DNA of 64,000 bases from Tropicimonas sp033101155 (GCF_033101155.1 NZ_JAWMPX010000007.1:1-64000), one strand, 5' to 3'; positions 1 through 9,715 are shown, counted from the stretch's first letter. Numbers and translations are program-made. Notes: generated by a model from the sequence alone, not told the origin.

Positions 1-1073
1 TCCAGTTTGTCCCAATCGAAGGTTACGCCGGTGCCGGGCGTGTCGGGGGCAACGCCGAGGGCGTCCTCCAGCACGACAGGGCGCGTTGTGTAGCGGTCGA
101 TCGGGAAAGAATGCAGCTCGACCCAGCCCGCATTGGGCTGTGCCGAGACCAGCGAAATATGTAGTTCCTGCATGCCATGCGAACAGACGGGCACGCCATG
201 TTTGCGCGACAGCTCCGCCACCTGCAGCCAGCCGGTGATGCCGCCACAATTGGAGGCGTCTGGCTGCACGAAGGAGAGGCGGGCCTGGTCGAAGGCATAT
301 TCGAACTCGTGGATCGTGTGCAGGTTCTCGCCCATGGCCAGCGGCATGCCGGTTTGCTCGGCGATCCGGGCAAAGCCCTTGTAATCGTCGGGAATGGTCG
401 GCTCCTCGAACCAGAGAAGATCATAGGGTTTGAACGCATGCGCTGCCTCGATGGCCTGCTCGACGCTCATCGCGTAGTTTGCGTCGACCATGAAGCTGAT
501 ATCTGGTCCGATCAGATTGCGCACTGCGGCGATGCGTTCCACGTCATCGGCGAGTCTGGGCTGACCAATCTTGATCTTCACCCCGTTCGCACCCTTCGCG
601 AGATAGCCCCGGATCGAGTCCAGTAGTTTCGGCAGCGGGAAGTTCAGGTCAATGCCACCGAAATAGCAGTTGCAGCGGTTCGAGGCGCCGCCGGCCATCT
701 GCCAGAGCGGCTTGTCCGCCCGAATGCCGCGCGCGTCCCAGAGCGCGATATCGACCGCCGAGATCGCGAAGGAGGCGATGCCGCCGCGCGCGACGTAATG
801 GACATGCCATTGCATCGCCTCGTAGAGCGCCTCGATCTCGGCGCCATCCTTGCCGAGCAGGAAGGGCTTCAGGTCATGCTCGATCATGGCGAGGATCGAC
901 CAACCGCCTTTGCCGCCAGTATAGGTGTAACCGGTGCCTTCGGAGCCGTCTTCCATGCCGATGGTGACGGTGATCAGTTCGAAATGGGAATGGTCGCCGT
1001 GCTTGGCATCGGTCAGCACTTCATCCAGCGGCACGGCGAAACGGCGCGCAGAGAGGGAGGTGATCCGGGCCAC
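1..1073 (-). CDS. Mandelate racemase/muconate lactonizing enzyme family protein, 3' end cut by window edge
   Basis: The minus strand encodes 357 residues of an enolase-superfamily enzyme that runs off the window at its C-terminus; members are usually about 370-390 residues, so little is missing. The catalytic barrel is recognisable: KIK near residues 167-169, MVDAN (Asp197), WFEEP (Glu223), MGEN (Glu249) and CSHG (His299). This pattern fits the mandelate-racemase-like subgroup, which abstracts a proton alpha to a carboxylate, as in sugar-acid dehydratases or racemases. The start is a GTG at 1073 with AAGGAG seven bases upstream. It is divergent from the GntR regulator at 1464, which probably controls it. 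The substrate cannot be named from sequence alone; acid-sugar dehydration is an inference. Confidence 0.88.
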   Translation of the reverse strand, partial: MARITSLSARRFAVPLDEVLTDAKHGDHSHFELITVTIGMEDGSEGTGYTYTGGKGGWSILAMIEHDLKPFLLGKDGAEIEALYEAMQWHVHYVARGGIASFAISAVDIALWDARGIRADKPLWQMAGGASNRCNCYFGGIDLNFPLPKLLDSIRGYLAKGANGVKIKIGQPRLADDVERIAAVRNLIGPDISFMVDANYAMSVEQAIEAAHAFKPYDLLWFEEPTIPDDYKGFARIAEQTGMPLAMGENLHTIHEFEYAFDQARLSFVQPDASNCGGITGWLQVAELSRKHGVPVCSHGMQELHISLVSAQPNAGWVELHSFPIDRYTTRPVVLEDALGVAPDTPGTGVTFDWDKL

Positions 1074-1301
1074 TGTCAGGCTCCTTGTTGTTCTGCCGAC
1101 CCGTTCATGCGCGAATGCATCCGGATGGCGGTGAAAAATCGTGACCCCGAATGACCGTCTGCGAACAAGCGATCACGCAGCCTCCGTTCTCGGGGCTGCT
1201 CACATCGAAGACAAGCCTCCAAAACACCGCATCCGCCTCAGTCCACCGCCCCTGAACGGGGCATTGGGTGGGCTGGGGCGAGGGCGTATGATGTGCAAAT
1301 A

Positions 1302-1312
1302 TGGTCATACCA
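1302..1312. promoter_or_regulatory. Candidate GntR/FadR-type operator in the 1074-1463 divergent intergenic region
   Basis: The sequence TGGTCATACCA is a perfect inverted repeat, TGGT-N3-ACCA, the typical operator form for the FadR subgroup of GntR regulators. It lies in the 390-base gap between the enolase-superfamily gene and the GntR regulator. It is the only such site noticed there, and the rest of the gap shows no convincing gene. Binding by the neighbouring regulator is inferred. Confidence 0.5.
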
Positions 1313-1463
1313 AACTTGCCTCAAGCAATACGCGGACAGGACTATCTGCGTCAAGACTATTCGCGAAAGGCAGCCGTCATCGCCAATTTGGCCTGTATCG
1401 GTTGATGTCCCGGGCGTGCAGGGATAACAGTTCCAATATCATCGTACCAAAGGGAAGAATGGC

Positions 1464-2201
1464 GTGGCAGAGACGAGTCGCATGCGGGGCAAGGAAACCG
1501 TTCCGTCCGAGGGACGCGCCTCGGACGCGATCGTGGAGCAGATCCAGCAGCGGATCCTGTCCGGAGAGCTTGCCCATAACTCGCCGCTTTCCTCCGAACG
1601 CGACCTCATGGAACAGTTCTCCGCCAGTCGGACGGTGATCCGCGAGGCGGTCGCGACCCTGGCCAGCCGGGGCTTTCTGGAGGCCCGGCCACGCTACCGG
1701 CCAATCGTGCGCAAGCCCGGCTTCGATACCGCGCTCAATTCGGTCGGCTCGGTCGTGGAGCTGATGCTGGAACAGCCCGGCGGTGTCTCCGCGTTGTTCC
1801 AGAGCCGGGTCTTTGTCGAGCGTGGACTGGTGCGCGATGCCGCCACCTCGGCCGGGCGCGACGACATCGCCGCGCTCAAGGATGCGCTCGCCGCCAACAA
1901 GGCGGCAATTCCGGATTCGGAGAGCTTTTTCAGCACCGATATCGACTTCCACGGTGTGCTCTACAATATCCCGCGCAACCCGATCTTTCCGACCCTGCAC
2001 GCGGCCTATGCGTCCTGGCTCTCGCCGCATTGGGGACGCATGGCCCGCTCGCAAGAGCGCAATGAGACCAACTATGCCAGCCACGAGGCGATCTACTCGG
2101 CGATTCTCGAGCGCGACCCGGATGCTGCGGAGGCGGCGCTGGCGTCTCACCTGAACACGGCCTGGAGCTTCGTGCGCGACAGCTTCGGTCTCGAAGGGTA
2201 G
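1464..2201 (+). CDS. GntR family (FadR subfamily) transcriptional regulator
   Basis: 245 residues. The N-terminal winged helix (about residues 18-85) has the GntR signature: 'LSSERDLMEQFSASRTVIREAVATL' split here as LSSERDLMEQF then SASRTVIREAV. The C-terminal domain is helical (FCD-like), with His/Asp residues that in this family bind metal or a carboxylate ligand. A GTG at 1464 follows AGGGAAG and is preferred; an ATG five bases earlier is in another frame. It is divergent from an enolase-superfamily gene and probably acts as its ligand-responsive repressor through the TGGT-N3-ACCA palindrome at 1302. The effector is unknown, most likely a sugar acid or related carboxylate. Confidence 0.9.
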   Translation: MAETSRMRGKETVPSEGRASDAIVEQIQQRILSGELAHNSPLSSERDLMEQFSASRTVIREAVATLASRGFLEARPRYRPIVRKPGFDTALNSVGSVVELMLEQPGGVSALFQSRVFVERGLVRDAATSAGRDDIAALKDALAANKAAIPDSESFFSTDIDFHGVLYNIPRNPIFPTLHAAYASWLSPHWGRMARSQERNETNYASHEAIYSAILERDPDAAEAALASHLNTAWSFVRDSFGLEG

Positions 2202-2349
2202 GGTCCGCGGGTCCGCGTCGTCTTCCGTCGCGCAGAAGATGTCTGGCATCCCTCGCAACCCGTCCGGATTACACCCTGCGGAGGCTGGCCCTTTCCCTTG
2301 CCCCGAGTGCGAGCTAGGTCTCTGCTCAAAGAACCCGGAGCCCCACGCC

Positions 2350-3006
2350 ATGCTCGTCCAAGCGCGCGACCTTCACAAGACCTACAAGACCGGTGACGGG
2401 GTTCTTCCGGTTCTCGCCGGTGTCTCGCTGACGCTGGACCCCGGCCAGACATTGGCCCTGACCGGCGAATCCGGCTCCGGGAAGTCCACGCTGCTGCACC
2501 TGCTCGCCGCCCTCGACGCACCTGACAGCGGCTCCATTCATCTTGCGCAGACAGAGGTCACCGCGCTTGACGATGCGGGGCGCGCGGCGATCCGGCGCGA
2601 GCGGATCGGTCTGGTCTTCCAGCAATTCAATCTCATCCCGTCGCTCGATCTCGCCGCCAATCTCGCCTTTCAGGCCCGCCTGGCCGGTCGCCACGATCCC
2701 GACTGGTGCGCCGCGCTTGCCGAGCGCCTCGGTCTCACGCCGCTGCTCGACCGTTTCCCCGAACAGCTCTCCGGCGGGCAGCAGCAGCGCGTTGCCATTG
2801 GCCGCGCGCTCGCGCCGCGCCCCGACCTCCTGCTCGCCGACGAACCCACCGGCAATCTCGACGAAGCCACCGCCGACACTGTGCTCGACATGATCCTCGA
2901 ACTGGTCGCCGAGACCGGCGCGGGCCTGCTCATGGTCACCCATTCGACCCGGATCGCCGCACGCCTGTCGCGGCGGCTCCACCTCTCCCAGGGCCGCATC
3001 GCATGA
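2350..3006 (+). CDS. ABC transporter ATP-binding protein, LolD/MacB family
   Basis: 218 residues, full length for the LolD/MacB ATPase family that powers FtsX-type permeases acting on envelope lipoproteins, lipids or peptides. Walker A is GESGSGKS near residue 40, the Q-loop is FQQFNL, the signature is LSGGQQQR, and Walker B is LLLADEPTGNLD. The ATG at 2350 is chosen because the protein then begins at the family's usual N-terminus; an open frame extends upstream to 2239 but looks non-coding. The stop overlaps the permease start by ATGA, so the two are translationally coupled. The third gene of the operon is an AttH-like secreted protein. Confidence 0.93.
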   Translation: MLVQARDLHKTYKTGDGVLPVLAGVSLTLDPGQTLALTGESGSGKSTLLHLLAALDAPDSGSIHLAQTEVTALDDAGRAAIRRERIGLVFQQFNLIPSLDLAANLAFQARLAGRHDPDWCAALAERLGLTPLLDRFPEQLSGGQQQRVAIGRALAPRPDLLLADEPTGNLDEATADTVLDMILELVAETGAGLLMVTHSTRIAARLSRRLHLSQGRIA

Positions 3007-5402
3007 GGCGCGCCGCGCTGTCTGCGCTGCTGTCGCATTGGCGCAGACAGCCGATGCAGCTCTTCACGCTGCTGGCGGGGCTCGCGCTCGCCACTGCGCT
3101 CTGGTCGGCGGTGCAGGCCATCAATGCCGAGGCGCGCCGGTCCTATGATGCCGCCGCCGGAACGCTCGGCCTCGGCGCCTATGAGACCCTCTCCGATCCC
3201 GCCGGACGGATGCCGCTTGCCACATTCGCCGATCTGCGTCGCGCTGGCTGGCCGGTCTCTCCAGTGCTCGAAGGACGTCTGGTCGTCACCGATCAACGCC
3301 TGCGCATCCTTGGAATCGAGCCGATCTCCGCCCCGGTCGCGAGCCTGCCCGCCGGACTCGGCGCTGAATCCGGGCTGACACCGGCCGAGCTGTTCCTGCC
3401 GCCCGGCCTTGGCTTTGCTGCCCCCGAGACCGTCGCCGTCCTCAAGGACACGCCCGGCCTGCCGCGCCTCATGGCCGACCCATCCCTGCCGCCCGGCCAG
3501 CTTGTCACCGATATTGCGGTTGCCGACCGGCTGCTGGAAGCCGATGGCGGTATCGACCGGCTCCTGTTGCTTCCCGGCGCGCCTGCGGGCCTGCCCACGG
3601 AGATCGCGCCCGCGCTGCGTCGGGCCGCGCCTCAGGATCAGGGCGATCTCGCCCGGCTCACCGACAGTTTTCACCTCAACCTGACCGCCTTCGGCCTGCT
3701 GAGCTTCGCGGTCGGGCTTTTCATCGTTCATGGTACGATCGGGTTGGCCTTCGAGCAACGCCGCCCGATCTTCCGCACCCTGCGTGCCCTCGGACTGCCG
3801 CTGGGCGTGCTGTTGTCGTTGCTGCTGGCCGAGCTGCTGCTTCTGGCGCTTGTCGCGGGCCTCGTCGGAATCGCGCTCGGATACCTGATTGCCGGCGCGC
3901 TGTTGCCTGATGTCGCCGCGACCCTGCGCGGGCTCTACGGAGCCTCGCTGCCCGGCACGCTCGCCTTCGACCCTGCCTGGGCGCTGTCCGGCCTAGGCAT
4001 CGCGCTGGCCGGCGCGCTTGTCGCCGCTGCCCATGGGCTCGACAAGATCCGCCGCATGCCGCTGCTGGCAGCCGCCCAGCCCCGCGCCTGGAGCACCGTT
4101 TCCGCCCGCGCGCTGCGCCGACAAGCGGCGGCGGGCGCAGCACTCCTGCTCGCGGGCGCGGCCGCGCCGCTGATCGCCGACGGGTTGCTCGCCGGATTTG
4201 CGCTGCTCGGGGGGCTGCTGCTGGGCTCCGCGCTCGTCCTGCCGTTCCTGCTCTCTGCCGCGCTCTCGCTCGGCGCGTCTCGCGCCCGTGGCCCGCAAGC
4301 ACAATGGTTCTGGGCCGACACGCGCCAGCAGCTTCCCGGTCTCAGCCTCGCCCTGATGGCACTTCTGCTGGCGCTGGCGACCAATATCGGCGTCTCGACC
4401 ATGGTCTCCTCCTTCCGGCTGACCTTCACCGGCTGGCTCGACCAGCGCCTCGTCTCGCAGCTCTACGTGACGGCCCCTTCCGAGGCCGAGGCCGCCCGCC
4501 TGCGAGACTGGTTGCAGGGCCGCGCCGAGTTCCTGCCGATCTGGAAGGTGGACCTGCCGCTGCATGACGCCCCGGGCGAGCTATTCGGTATCTCCGACAG
4601 CCCGGTCTATCGCAGCCACTGGCCCCTGCTCGACGCCGCGCCGGACGCCTGGGACATGCTCTTCGCCAGCGAGGGCGTGCTGGCCAACGAGCAACTCGCC
4701 CGGCGCAATGGTCTCTCCCCCGGCGATCCGGTCACGCTCGGCCCCGGCTGGGTCCTGCCGCTGGCCGGGATCTACTCCGATTACGGCAACCCCAACGGAC
4801 AGGCCATGATCGCCCTGCCTCTGATGCTGCAATATCACCCGGAGGTGCCGCGCCTGCGCCACGGGTTGCTGACCGATGACGTTCCCGGCCTGACCGCCGC
4901 GCTCCATGACGAATTCGGCCTGCCGCGCGCCAATCTGATCAACAACGAAACCCTCAAGGCGACCTCGCTGCAGATCTTCGACCGCACCTTCACCGTCACC
5001 GCCGCGCTCAACGTGCTGACACTCTCGGTCGCCGGCTTCGCCATCCTGACGGCGCTGCTGACCCTCTCCACCATGCGCCTGCCGCAGCTCGCCCCGCTCT
5101 GGGCGCTCGGCCTGACCCGTCGCCGCCTCGCCCGGCTGGAGATCCTGCGCTCGCTGGCGCTGGCCGCGCTGACCTTCGCCGTCGCGCTCCCGGTCGGGTT
5201 GGCGCTGGCCTGGTGCCTGCTGGCGGTGGTCAATGTCGAGGCTTTCGGCTGGCGGCTGCCGATGTTTCTCTTCCCGCGCCAATGGCTCCTTCTCTTCGTA
5301 TTGGCGCTGCTCGCCGCCCTCGTCGCCTCCATCCTCCCGGTGCGTCGCCTTGCGCGCACCGAACCGTCGCAGTTCCTCAAGGTCTTCGCCGATGAACGCT
5401 AG
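3003..5402 (+). CDS. FtsX-like ABC transporter permease (large, two-repeat type)
   Basis: 799 residues in the inner membrane. An N-terminal membrane segment (about residues 18-38) is followed by an extracytoplasmic domain. A block of hydrophobic helices (about 230-460) precedes a second extracytoplasmic part and three or four C-terminal helices. The last stretch is typical of FtsX-domain permeases: ILPVRRLARTEPSQFLKVF. The ATG at 3003 overlaps the ATPase stop (ATGA), and its own TAG overlaps the next gene by 11 bases. It probably forms a mechanotransmission-type transporter with the ATPase; the cargo is not evident. High Ala/Leu content and two repeats of the FtsX layout match permeases that neighbour AttH/CrtC-like genes in other proteobacteria. 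Confidence 0.9.
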   Translation: MRRAALSALLSHWRRQPMQLFTLLAGLALATALWSAVQAINAEARRSYDAAAGTLGLGAYETLSDPAGRMPLATFADLRRAGWPVSPVLEGRLVVTDQRLRILGIEPISAPVASLPAGLGAESGLTPAELFLPPGLGFAAPETVAVLKDTPGLPRLMADPSLPPGQLVTDIAVADRLLEADGGIDRLLLLPGAPAGLPTEIAPALRRAAPQDQGDLARLTDSFHLNLTAFGLLSFAVGLFIVHGTIGLAFEQRRPIFRTLRALGLPLGVLLSLLLAELLLLALVAGLVGIALGYLIAGALLPDVAATLRGLYGASLPGTLAFDPAWALSGLGIALAGALVAAAHGLDKIRRMPLLAAAQPRAWSTVSARALRRQAAAGAALLLAGAAAPLIADGLLAGFALLGGLLLGSALVLPFLLSAALSLGASRARGPQAQWFWADTRQQLPGLSLALMALLLALATNIGVSTMVSSFRLTFTGWLDQRLVSQLYVTAPSEAEAARLRDWLQGRAEFLPIWKVDLPLHDAPGELFGISDSPVYRSHWPLLDAAPDAWDMLFASEGVLANEQLARRNGLSPGDPVTLGPGWVLPLAGIYSDYGNPNGQAMIALPLMLQYHPEVPRLRHGLLTDDVPGLTAALHDEFGLPRANLINNETLKATSLQIFDRTFTVTAALNVLTLSVAGFAILTALLTLSTMRLPQLAPLWALGLTRRRLARLEILRSLALAALTFAVALPVGLALAWCLLAVVNVEAFGWRLPMFLFPRQWLLLFVLALLAALVASILPVRRLARTEPSQFLKVFADER

Positions 5403-6444
5403 ATGCCTCGCGCTCCTCGCCACCCTCGCCGCGGGCCCCGCCGTCGCCCAGGGCTATGCCGGTCTCGGCACGCAGGCGGACGGTTTCGCTATTCCCGCGC
5501 CCGAGACCCGTTTCAGCTTCCCCGAAGATCACGGTCCCCACCCGGATTACCGCATCGAATGGTGGTACCTGACCGCCAATCTGACCGACGCGGACGGTAC
5601 CGACTATGGCATCCAGTGGACCCTTTTCCGCTCTGCCCTCGCACCAAACGAGGCGAAAGGCTGGGCCTCACCGCAGATCTGGCTCGGAAATGCTGGCCTG
5701 ACCACGCCCACCGACCACTATGCCGCCGAACGCCTCGCTCGCGGCGGCACAGGCCAGGCCGGCGCAACGGCCCAACCCTTCGAAGCCTGGATCGACGAGT
5801 GGCGCATGGCCTCCACGGCCAAGACCGGCGACCAACTCGACGCCCTCACCCTCAGCGCCAACGGAGACGGCTTTGCCTACAGCCTTTCGCTGGACGCCAA
5901 GGGCCCGCTCGTCCCGCAAGGTGTCGAGGGCTACTCGGTCAAATCTCCCGAAGGCCAGGCCAGCCATTACTATTCCCAGCCTTTCTACGAGATCGCCGGG
6001 ACCCTGAGCCTGGCCAATCGGGACGTGTCCGTCACCGGCCAGGGCTGGCTCGACCGCGAATACTCTTCCCAACCACTCTCGGAAACGCAGGATGGCTGGG
6101 ACTGGATCTCACTGCATCTCGACACCGGCGCCAAGCTCATGGGCTTTCGGCTGCGCGACCGTGCGGGGGCTCCCTTCACCTCGGCCACATGGATCGCCCC
6201 CGACGGCACGCCCACGCCCTATCCGGACGGGGCCCTCACCATGACCCCGACCTCCGACACGGAGCCGCCAACAAGCTGGCAGATAACTCTTCCGGCACAA
6301 AACCTTACGGTCCAAATCGATGCCATCAACCCTCAGGCATGGATGCCGCTCTCCTTCCCATATTGGGAAGGCCCCGTGCGCATAAGCGGAAGCCATGCCG
6401 GCCGCGGCTATCTCGAGATGACCGGCTATCCGGAGCCGGAGTGA
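5392..6444 (+). CDS. AttH/CrtC-like (lipocalin-type) secreted hydrolase family protein
   Basis: 350 residues with a signal peptide (MNARCLALLATLAAGPAVAQ) so probably periplasmic. The motif IEWWYLTANL near residue 62 and GIQWTLFR are hallmarks of the AttH / hydroxyneurosporene synthase (CrtC) family, which has two lipocalin-like barrels. A second hallmark region is QGWLDREYSSQP near residue 220. CrtC hydrates carotenoids, but no carotenoid genes are nearby. The fixed association with a LolD/FtsX transporter points instead to the AttEFGH-type group of unknown cargo. The ATG at 5392 lies within the end of the permease gene, and the ORF overlaps it by 11 bases. The carotenoid-hydratase name should therefore not be taken literally. 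Confidence 0.85.
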   Translation: MNARCLALLATLAAGPAVAQGYAGLGTQADGFAIPAPETRFSFPEDHGPHPDYRIEWWYLTANLTDADGTDYGIQWTLFRSALAPNEAKGWASPQIWLGNAGLTTPTDHYAAERLARGGTGQAGATAQPFEAWIDEWRMASTAKTGDQLDALTLSANGDGFAYSLSLDAKGPLVPQGVEGYSVKSPEGQASHYYSQPFYEIAGTLSLANRDVSVTGQGWLDREYSSQPLSETQDGWDWISLHLDTGAKLMGFRLRDRAGAPFTSATWIAPDGTPTPYPDGALTMTPTSDTEPPTSWQITLPAQNLTVQIDAINPQAWMPLSFPYWEGPVRISGSHAGRGYLEMTGYPEPE

Positions 6445-6592
6445 CGCACGCCAAAGACCTCCGACCTCTCCAACGCGGAACGCGCGCAAGAGGAATGCGC
6501 CGCAAGGCGCGCTTTCTAATAGCCCTTCCCGCTCTTCCCCTTCCCGCGCGCAGGGGCTAAACCGGCCCTCGACCCGTTCGAGGACTGATATC

Positions 6593-9500
6593 ATGCCGAT
6601 GGAAAAGAATTTCGACGCCCAAGAGGCCGAATCCCGCATCTCCGCCGCCTGGGACCAGGCCGGCGCCTTCAAGGCCGGTGCCAATGCCAGCCGCAAGGAG
6701 ACCTTCTCCATCATGATCCCGCCGCCCAATGTGACGGGCGTCCTGCATATGGGTCATGCCTTCAACAACACGCTGCAGGACATCCTGATCCGCTGGCACC
6801 GCATGCGCGGCTTCGACACGCTCTGGCAGCCCGGGCAGGACCACGCTGGCATCGCCACGCAAATGGTTGTCGAGCGCCAGCTTGCCGAAAGCCAGCAGCC
6901 CTCCCGCCGCGATCTCGGCCGGGATGCCTTCCTCGACAAGGTCTGGGAATGGAAGGGCAAGTCCGGCGGCACGATCATCGAACAGCTCAAGCGCCTCGGC
7001 GCGTCCTGCGACTGGGACCGCAACGCCTTCACCATGGCTGGCGCTCCAAATGATCCGCGCACCGGGCATGAAAACTCGCCCGATTTCCACGAGGCCGTCA
7101 TCAAGGTCTTCGTCGACATGTTCGAAAAGGGCCTGATCTATCGCGGCAAGCGCCTCGTGAACTGGGACCCGCAATTCGAAACCGCCATCTCCGATCTCGA
7201 AGTCGAGAATATCGAAGTCGACGGCCATATGTGGCATTTCAAATACCCGCTCGCGGGCGGTGCCACCTATACCTATATCGAGAAGGACGAGGACGGGAAC
7301 GTCACGCTGCAAGAAGAGCGCGATTATATTTCCATCGCCACGACACGTCCCGAGACCATGCTCGGCGACGGCGCGGTCGCGGTTCACCCATCGGATGAAC
7401 GTTACGCGCCAATCGTCGGAAAACTCTGCGAAATCCCGGTCGGCCCGAAGGAGCATCGCCGCCTGATCCCGATCATCACCGACGAGTACCCGGATCCCGA
7501 TTTCGGCTCCGGCGCGGTCAAGATCACCGGCGCGCATGACTTCAACGACTATGGCGTCGCCAAGCGCGGCGGCATCCCGATGTATCGCCTGATGGACACG
7601 CGCGGCACGATGCGCGACGACGGCGCGCCTTACGCCGACGCGGCCGTCCGGGCCATGGAAATCGCCGAGGGCGATGACTTCACCGGCTCTGAAGTCGACA
7701 CGCTGAACCTTGTCCCGGACGATCTGCGCGGCCTCGACCGCTTCGACGCCCGCAAGAAGGTCGTTGCCCAGATCACCGAAGAGGGGCTGGCGGTGATGCA
7801 TCGCGTCAAGGACGCCGATCCGGAAGATCCCGAGAGCATCGAGGAATACGCCCCGCTGGTCGAGAACAAGAAGATCATGCAGCCCTTTGGCGACCGCTCC
7901 AAGGTCGTCATCGAGCCGATGCTGACCGACCAGTGGTTCGTCGATGCCGAGAAAATCGTCGGCCCGGCGCTGGACGCTGTCCGCGACGGCCGGGTCAGGA
8001 TCCTGCCCGAAAGCGGTGAGAAGACCTATTATCACTGGCTGGAAAACATCGAGCCCTGGTGCATCTCGCGCCAGCTCTGGTGGGGCCATCAGGTCCCGGT
8101 CTGGTATGCGCCCGCCCTGTTCGATCACGGTGGCGACGAGCCGGAAGCCGAGTGGAAGCCCTTCTGTGCGGCGACGCAGGAAGAGGTCATCGCCCAGATG
8201 ACCGAGTATTACGGCCATAGCGATTTCCGTCTGGTGACGGAGCCCGCCGAGGCCGCGCAGATGATCCGCGCTGCCGTCGGTCGCACCCGCACCGAAGGGC
8301 GCATCCGCTCGCCGCAGGAGCCCTCCGCAATCCCCTATTACCGCGATCCGGACGTGCTCGACACGTGGTTCTCCTCCGGCCTCTGGCCCATCGGCACGCT
8401 GGGCTGGCCGGAAAAGACCGACGAGCTGGAGAAATACTTCCCGACCGACGTTCTCGTCACCGGGCAGGACATCCTCTTCTTCTGGGTCGCCCGGATGATG
8501 ATGATGCAGCTCGCCGTCGTCGACGATATCCCCTTCCACACGGTCTATCTCCACGGCCTCGTCCGCGACGCCAAGGGCAAGAAGATGTCCAAATCGACCG
8601 GAAATGTGGTCGATCCGCTGGAAATCATTGACGAATACGGCGCCGACGCGCTCCGCTTCACCAATGCTGCCATGGCGAGCCTCGGCGGCGTGCTGAAGCT
8701 CGATATGCAGCGCATCGCCGGCTATCGCAATTTCGGCACCAAGATCTGGAACGCGGCGCGCTTTGCCGAGATGAACGGTGTCTTCGAGGCCGATGTGAAA
8801 TCCATCGACCCCGCCTCGAAGCCCTCGGCCACCGTCAACCGCTGGATCATCGGCGAGACGGCCAAGGTGCGCGAAGAGGTCGATCGCGCACTTGACGCCT
8901 ATCTCTTCAACGACGCCGCCAACGCACTCTACGCCTTCACCTGGGGCAGGGTCTGCGACTGGTATGTCGAGTTCGCCAAACCGCTCCTGCAGGGCGAGGA
9001 CACGGCGCTCGCGGCCGAGACCCGCTCGACCATGCGGTGGGTGCTGGAGCAGGCCTTCACCATGCTTCACCCGATCATGCCGTTCATCACTGAAGAGCTC
9101 TGGCAGGTTCTCGGCCATGACGGGCTGCTCGCCCATGGCGACTGGCCGGAATACACGGCGGCAGATCTGGTCGATCCGACAGCCGATGCGGAGATGAACT
9201 GGGTGATCACGCTGATCGACGGCGTGCGTTCGTCGCGCGCGCAGGTCCGCGTTCCGGCGGGCCTCAAGGTGCCGATGGTCCATACCGGGCTCGACACGGC
9301 CGCGCAGGCCGCCTGGGAGAATAACGAGACGCTGATCAAGCGCATCGCCCGCATCGACTCGCTTCAAGGCTTCGACGAGATGCCCAAGGGCTGCATCACG
9401 GTGCCTGTCCCCGGCGCGACCTTCGGGCTGCCGGTGGCCGATATCATCGACGTGGCCGAGGAGAAGGCGCGGCTGGAGAAAAGCGTTGCCAAGCTCGACA

Positions 9501-9658
9501 AGGAGATCGGCGGGATGGCCAAACGGCTGGACAACCCGAAATTCGCCGCCTCCGCCCCGGCGGATGTGGTGGCCGAGCTGCGCGAAAACCTCGCGACCCG
9601 GACCTCAGAGCAGGATCGCCTGAAAGAGGCGTTGGCGCGGCTGGCCGAGATTGGCTGA
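6593..9658 (+). CDS. valS: Valine--tRNA ligase
   Basis: 1021 residues, a class I aminoacyl-tRNA synthetase that charges tRNA-Val in the cytoplasm. The HIGH-type motif is HMGH (residues 58-61, within NVTGVLHMGHAFN) and the KMSKS loop is KKMSKSTGNVVDP near residue 663. The CP1 editing domain contains the ATTRPETMLGD motif that clears mischarged threonine. The C-terminus ends in the valS-specific coiled coil (about residues 955-1020). At 1021 residues it is longer than E. coli ValS (951) and close to the size common in Rhodobacterales. The ATG at 6593 starts MPMEKNFDA; an ATG two codons later is possible. A terminator hairpin follows at 9683. Confidence 0.98.
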   Translation: MPMEKNFDAQEAESRISAAWDQAGAFKAGANASRKETFSIMIPPPNVTGVLHMGHAFNNTLQDILIRWHRMRGFDTLWQPGQDHAGIATQMVVERQLAESQQPSRRDLGRDAFLDKVWEWKGKSGGTIIEQLKRLGASCDWDRNAFTMAGAPNDPRTGHENSPDFHEAVIKVFVDMFEKGLIYRGKRLVNWDPQFETAISDLEVENIEVDGHMWHFKYPLAGGATYTYIEKDEDGNVTLQEERDYISIATTRPETMLGDGAVAVHPSDERYAPIVGKLCEIPVGPKEHRRLIPIITDEYPDPDFGSGAVKITGAHDFNDYGVAKRGGIPMYRLMDTRGTMRDDGAPYADAAVRAMEIAEGDDFTGSEVDTLNLVPDDLRGLDRFDARKKVVAQITEEGLAVMHRVKDADPEDPESIEEYAPLVENKKIMQPFGDRSKVVIEPMLTDQWFVDAEKIVGPALDAVRDGRVRILPESGEKTYYHWLENIEPWCISRQLWWGHQVPVWYAPALFDHGGDEPEAEWKPFCAATQEEVIAQMTEYYGHSDFRLVTEPAEAAQMIRAAVGRTRTEGRIRSPQEPSAIPYYRDPDVLDTWFSSGLWPIGTLGWPEKTDELEKYFPTDVLVTGQDILFFWVARMMMMQLAVVDDIPFHTVYLHGLVRDAKGKKMSKSTGNVVDPLEIIDEYGADALRFTNAAMASLGGVLKLDMQRIAGYRNFGTKIWNAARFAEMNGVFEADVKSIDPASKPSATVNRWIIGETAKVREEVDRALDAYLFNDAANALYAFTWGRVCDWYVEFAKPLLQGEDTALAAETRSTMRWVLEQAFTMLHPIMPFITEELWQVLGHDGLLAHGDWPEYTAADLVDPTADAEMNWVITLIDGVRSSRAQVRVPAGLKVPMVHTGLDTAAQAAWENNETLIKRIARIDSLQGFDEMPKGCITVPVPGATFGLPVADIIDVAEEKARLEKSVAKLDKEIGGMAKRLDNPKFAASAPADVVAELRENLATRTSEQDRLKEALARLAEIG

Positions 9659-9682
9659 AACGCAGCAGACCAGATGACCGGC

Positions 9683-9715
9683 AAACGCCGTCGCAGTGAT
9701 TGCGGCGGCGTTTTT
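9683..9715 (+). terminator. Rho-independent terminator of valS
   Basis: AAACGCCG-T-CGCA pairs with TGCG-G-CGGCGTTT around a short GTGAT loop, and five T residues follow. It starts 24 bases after the valS stop codon. Confidence 0.8.

Noticed and set aside
1141..1638. 165-residue frame starting in the divergent promoter region and entering the GntR gene
   Set aside because: It overlaps the GntR gene in another frame, has a poor start and no recognised domain.
6557..9367. 936-residue open frame on the minus strand opposite valS
   Set aside because: It lies wholly opposite valS and has the biased composition produced by G+C-rich codons in a shadow frame; no family is seen.
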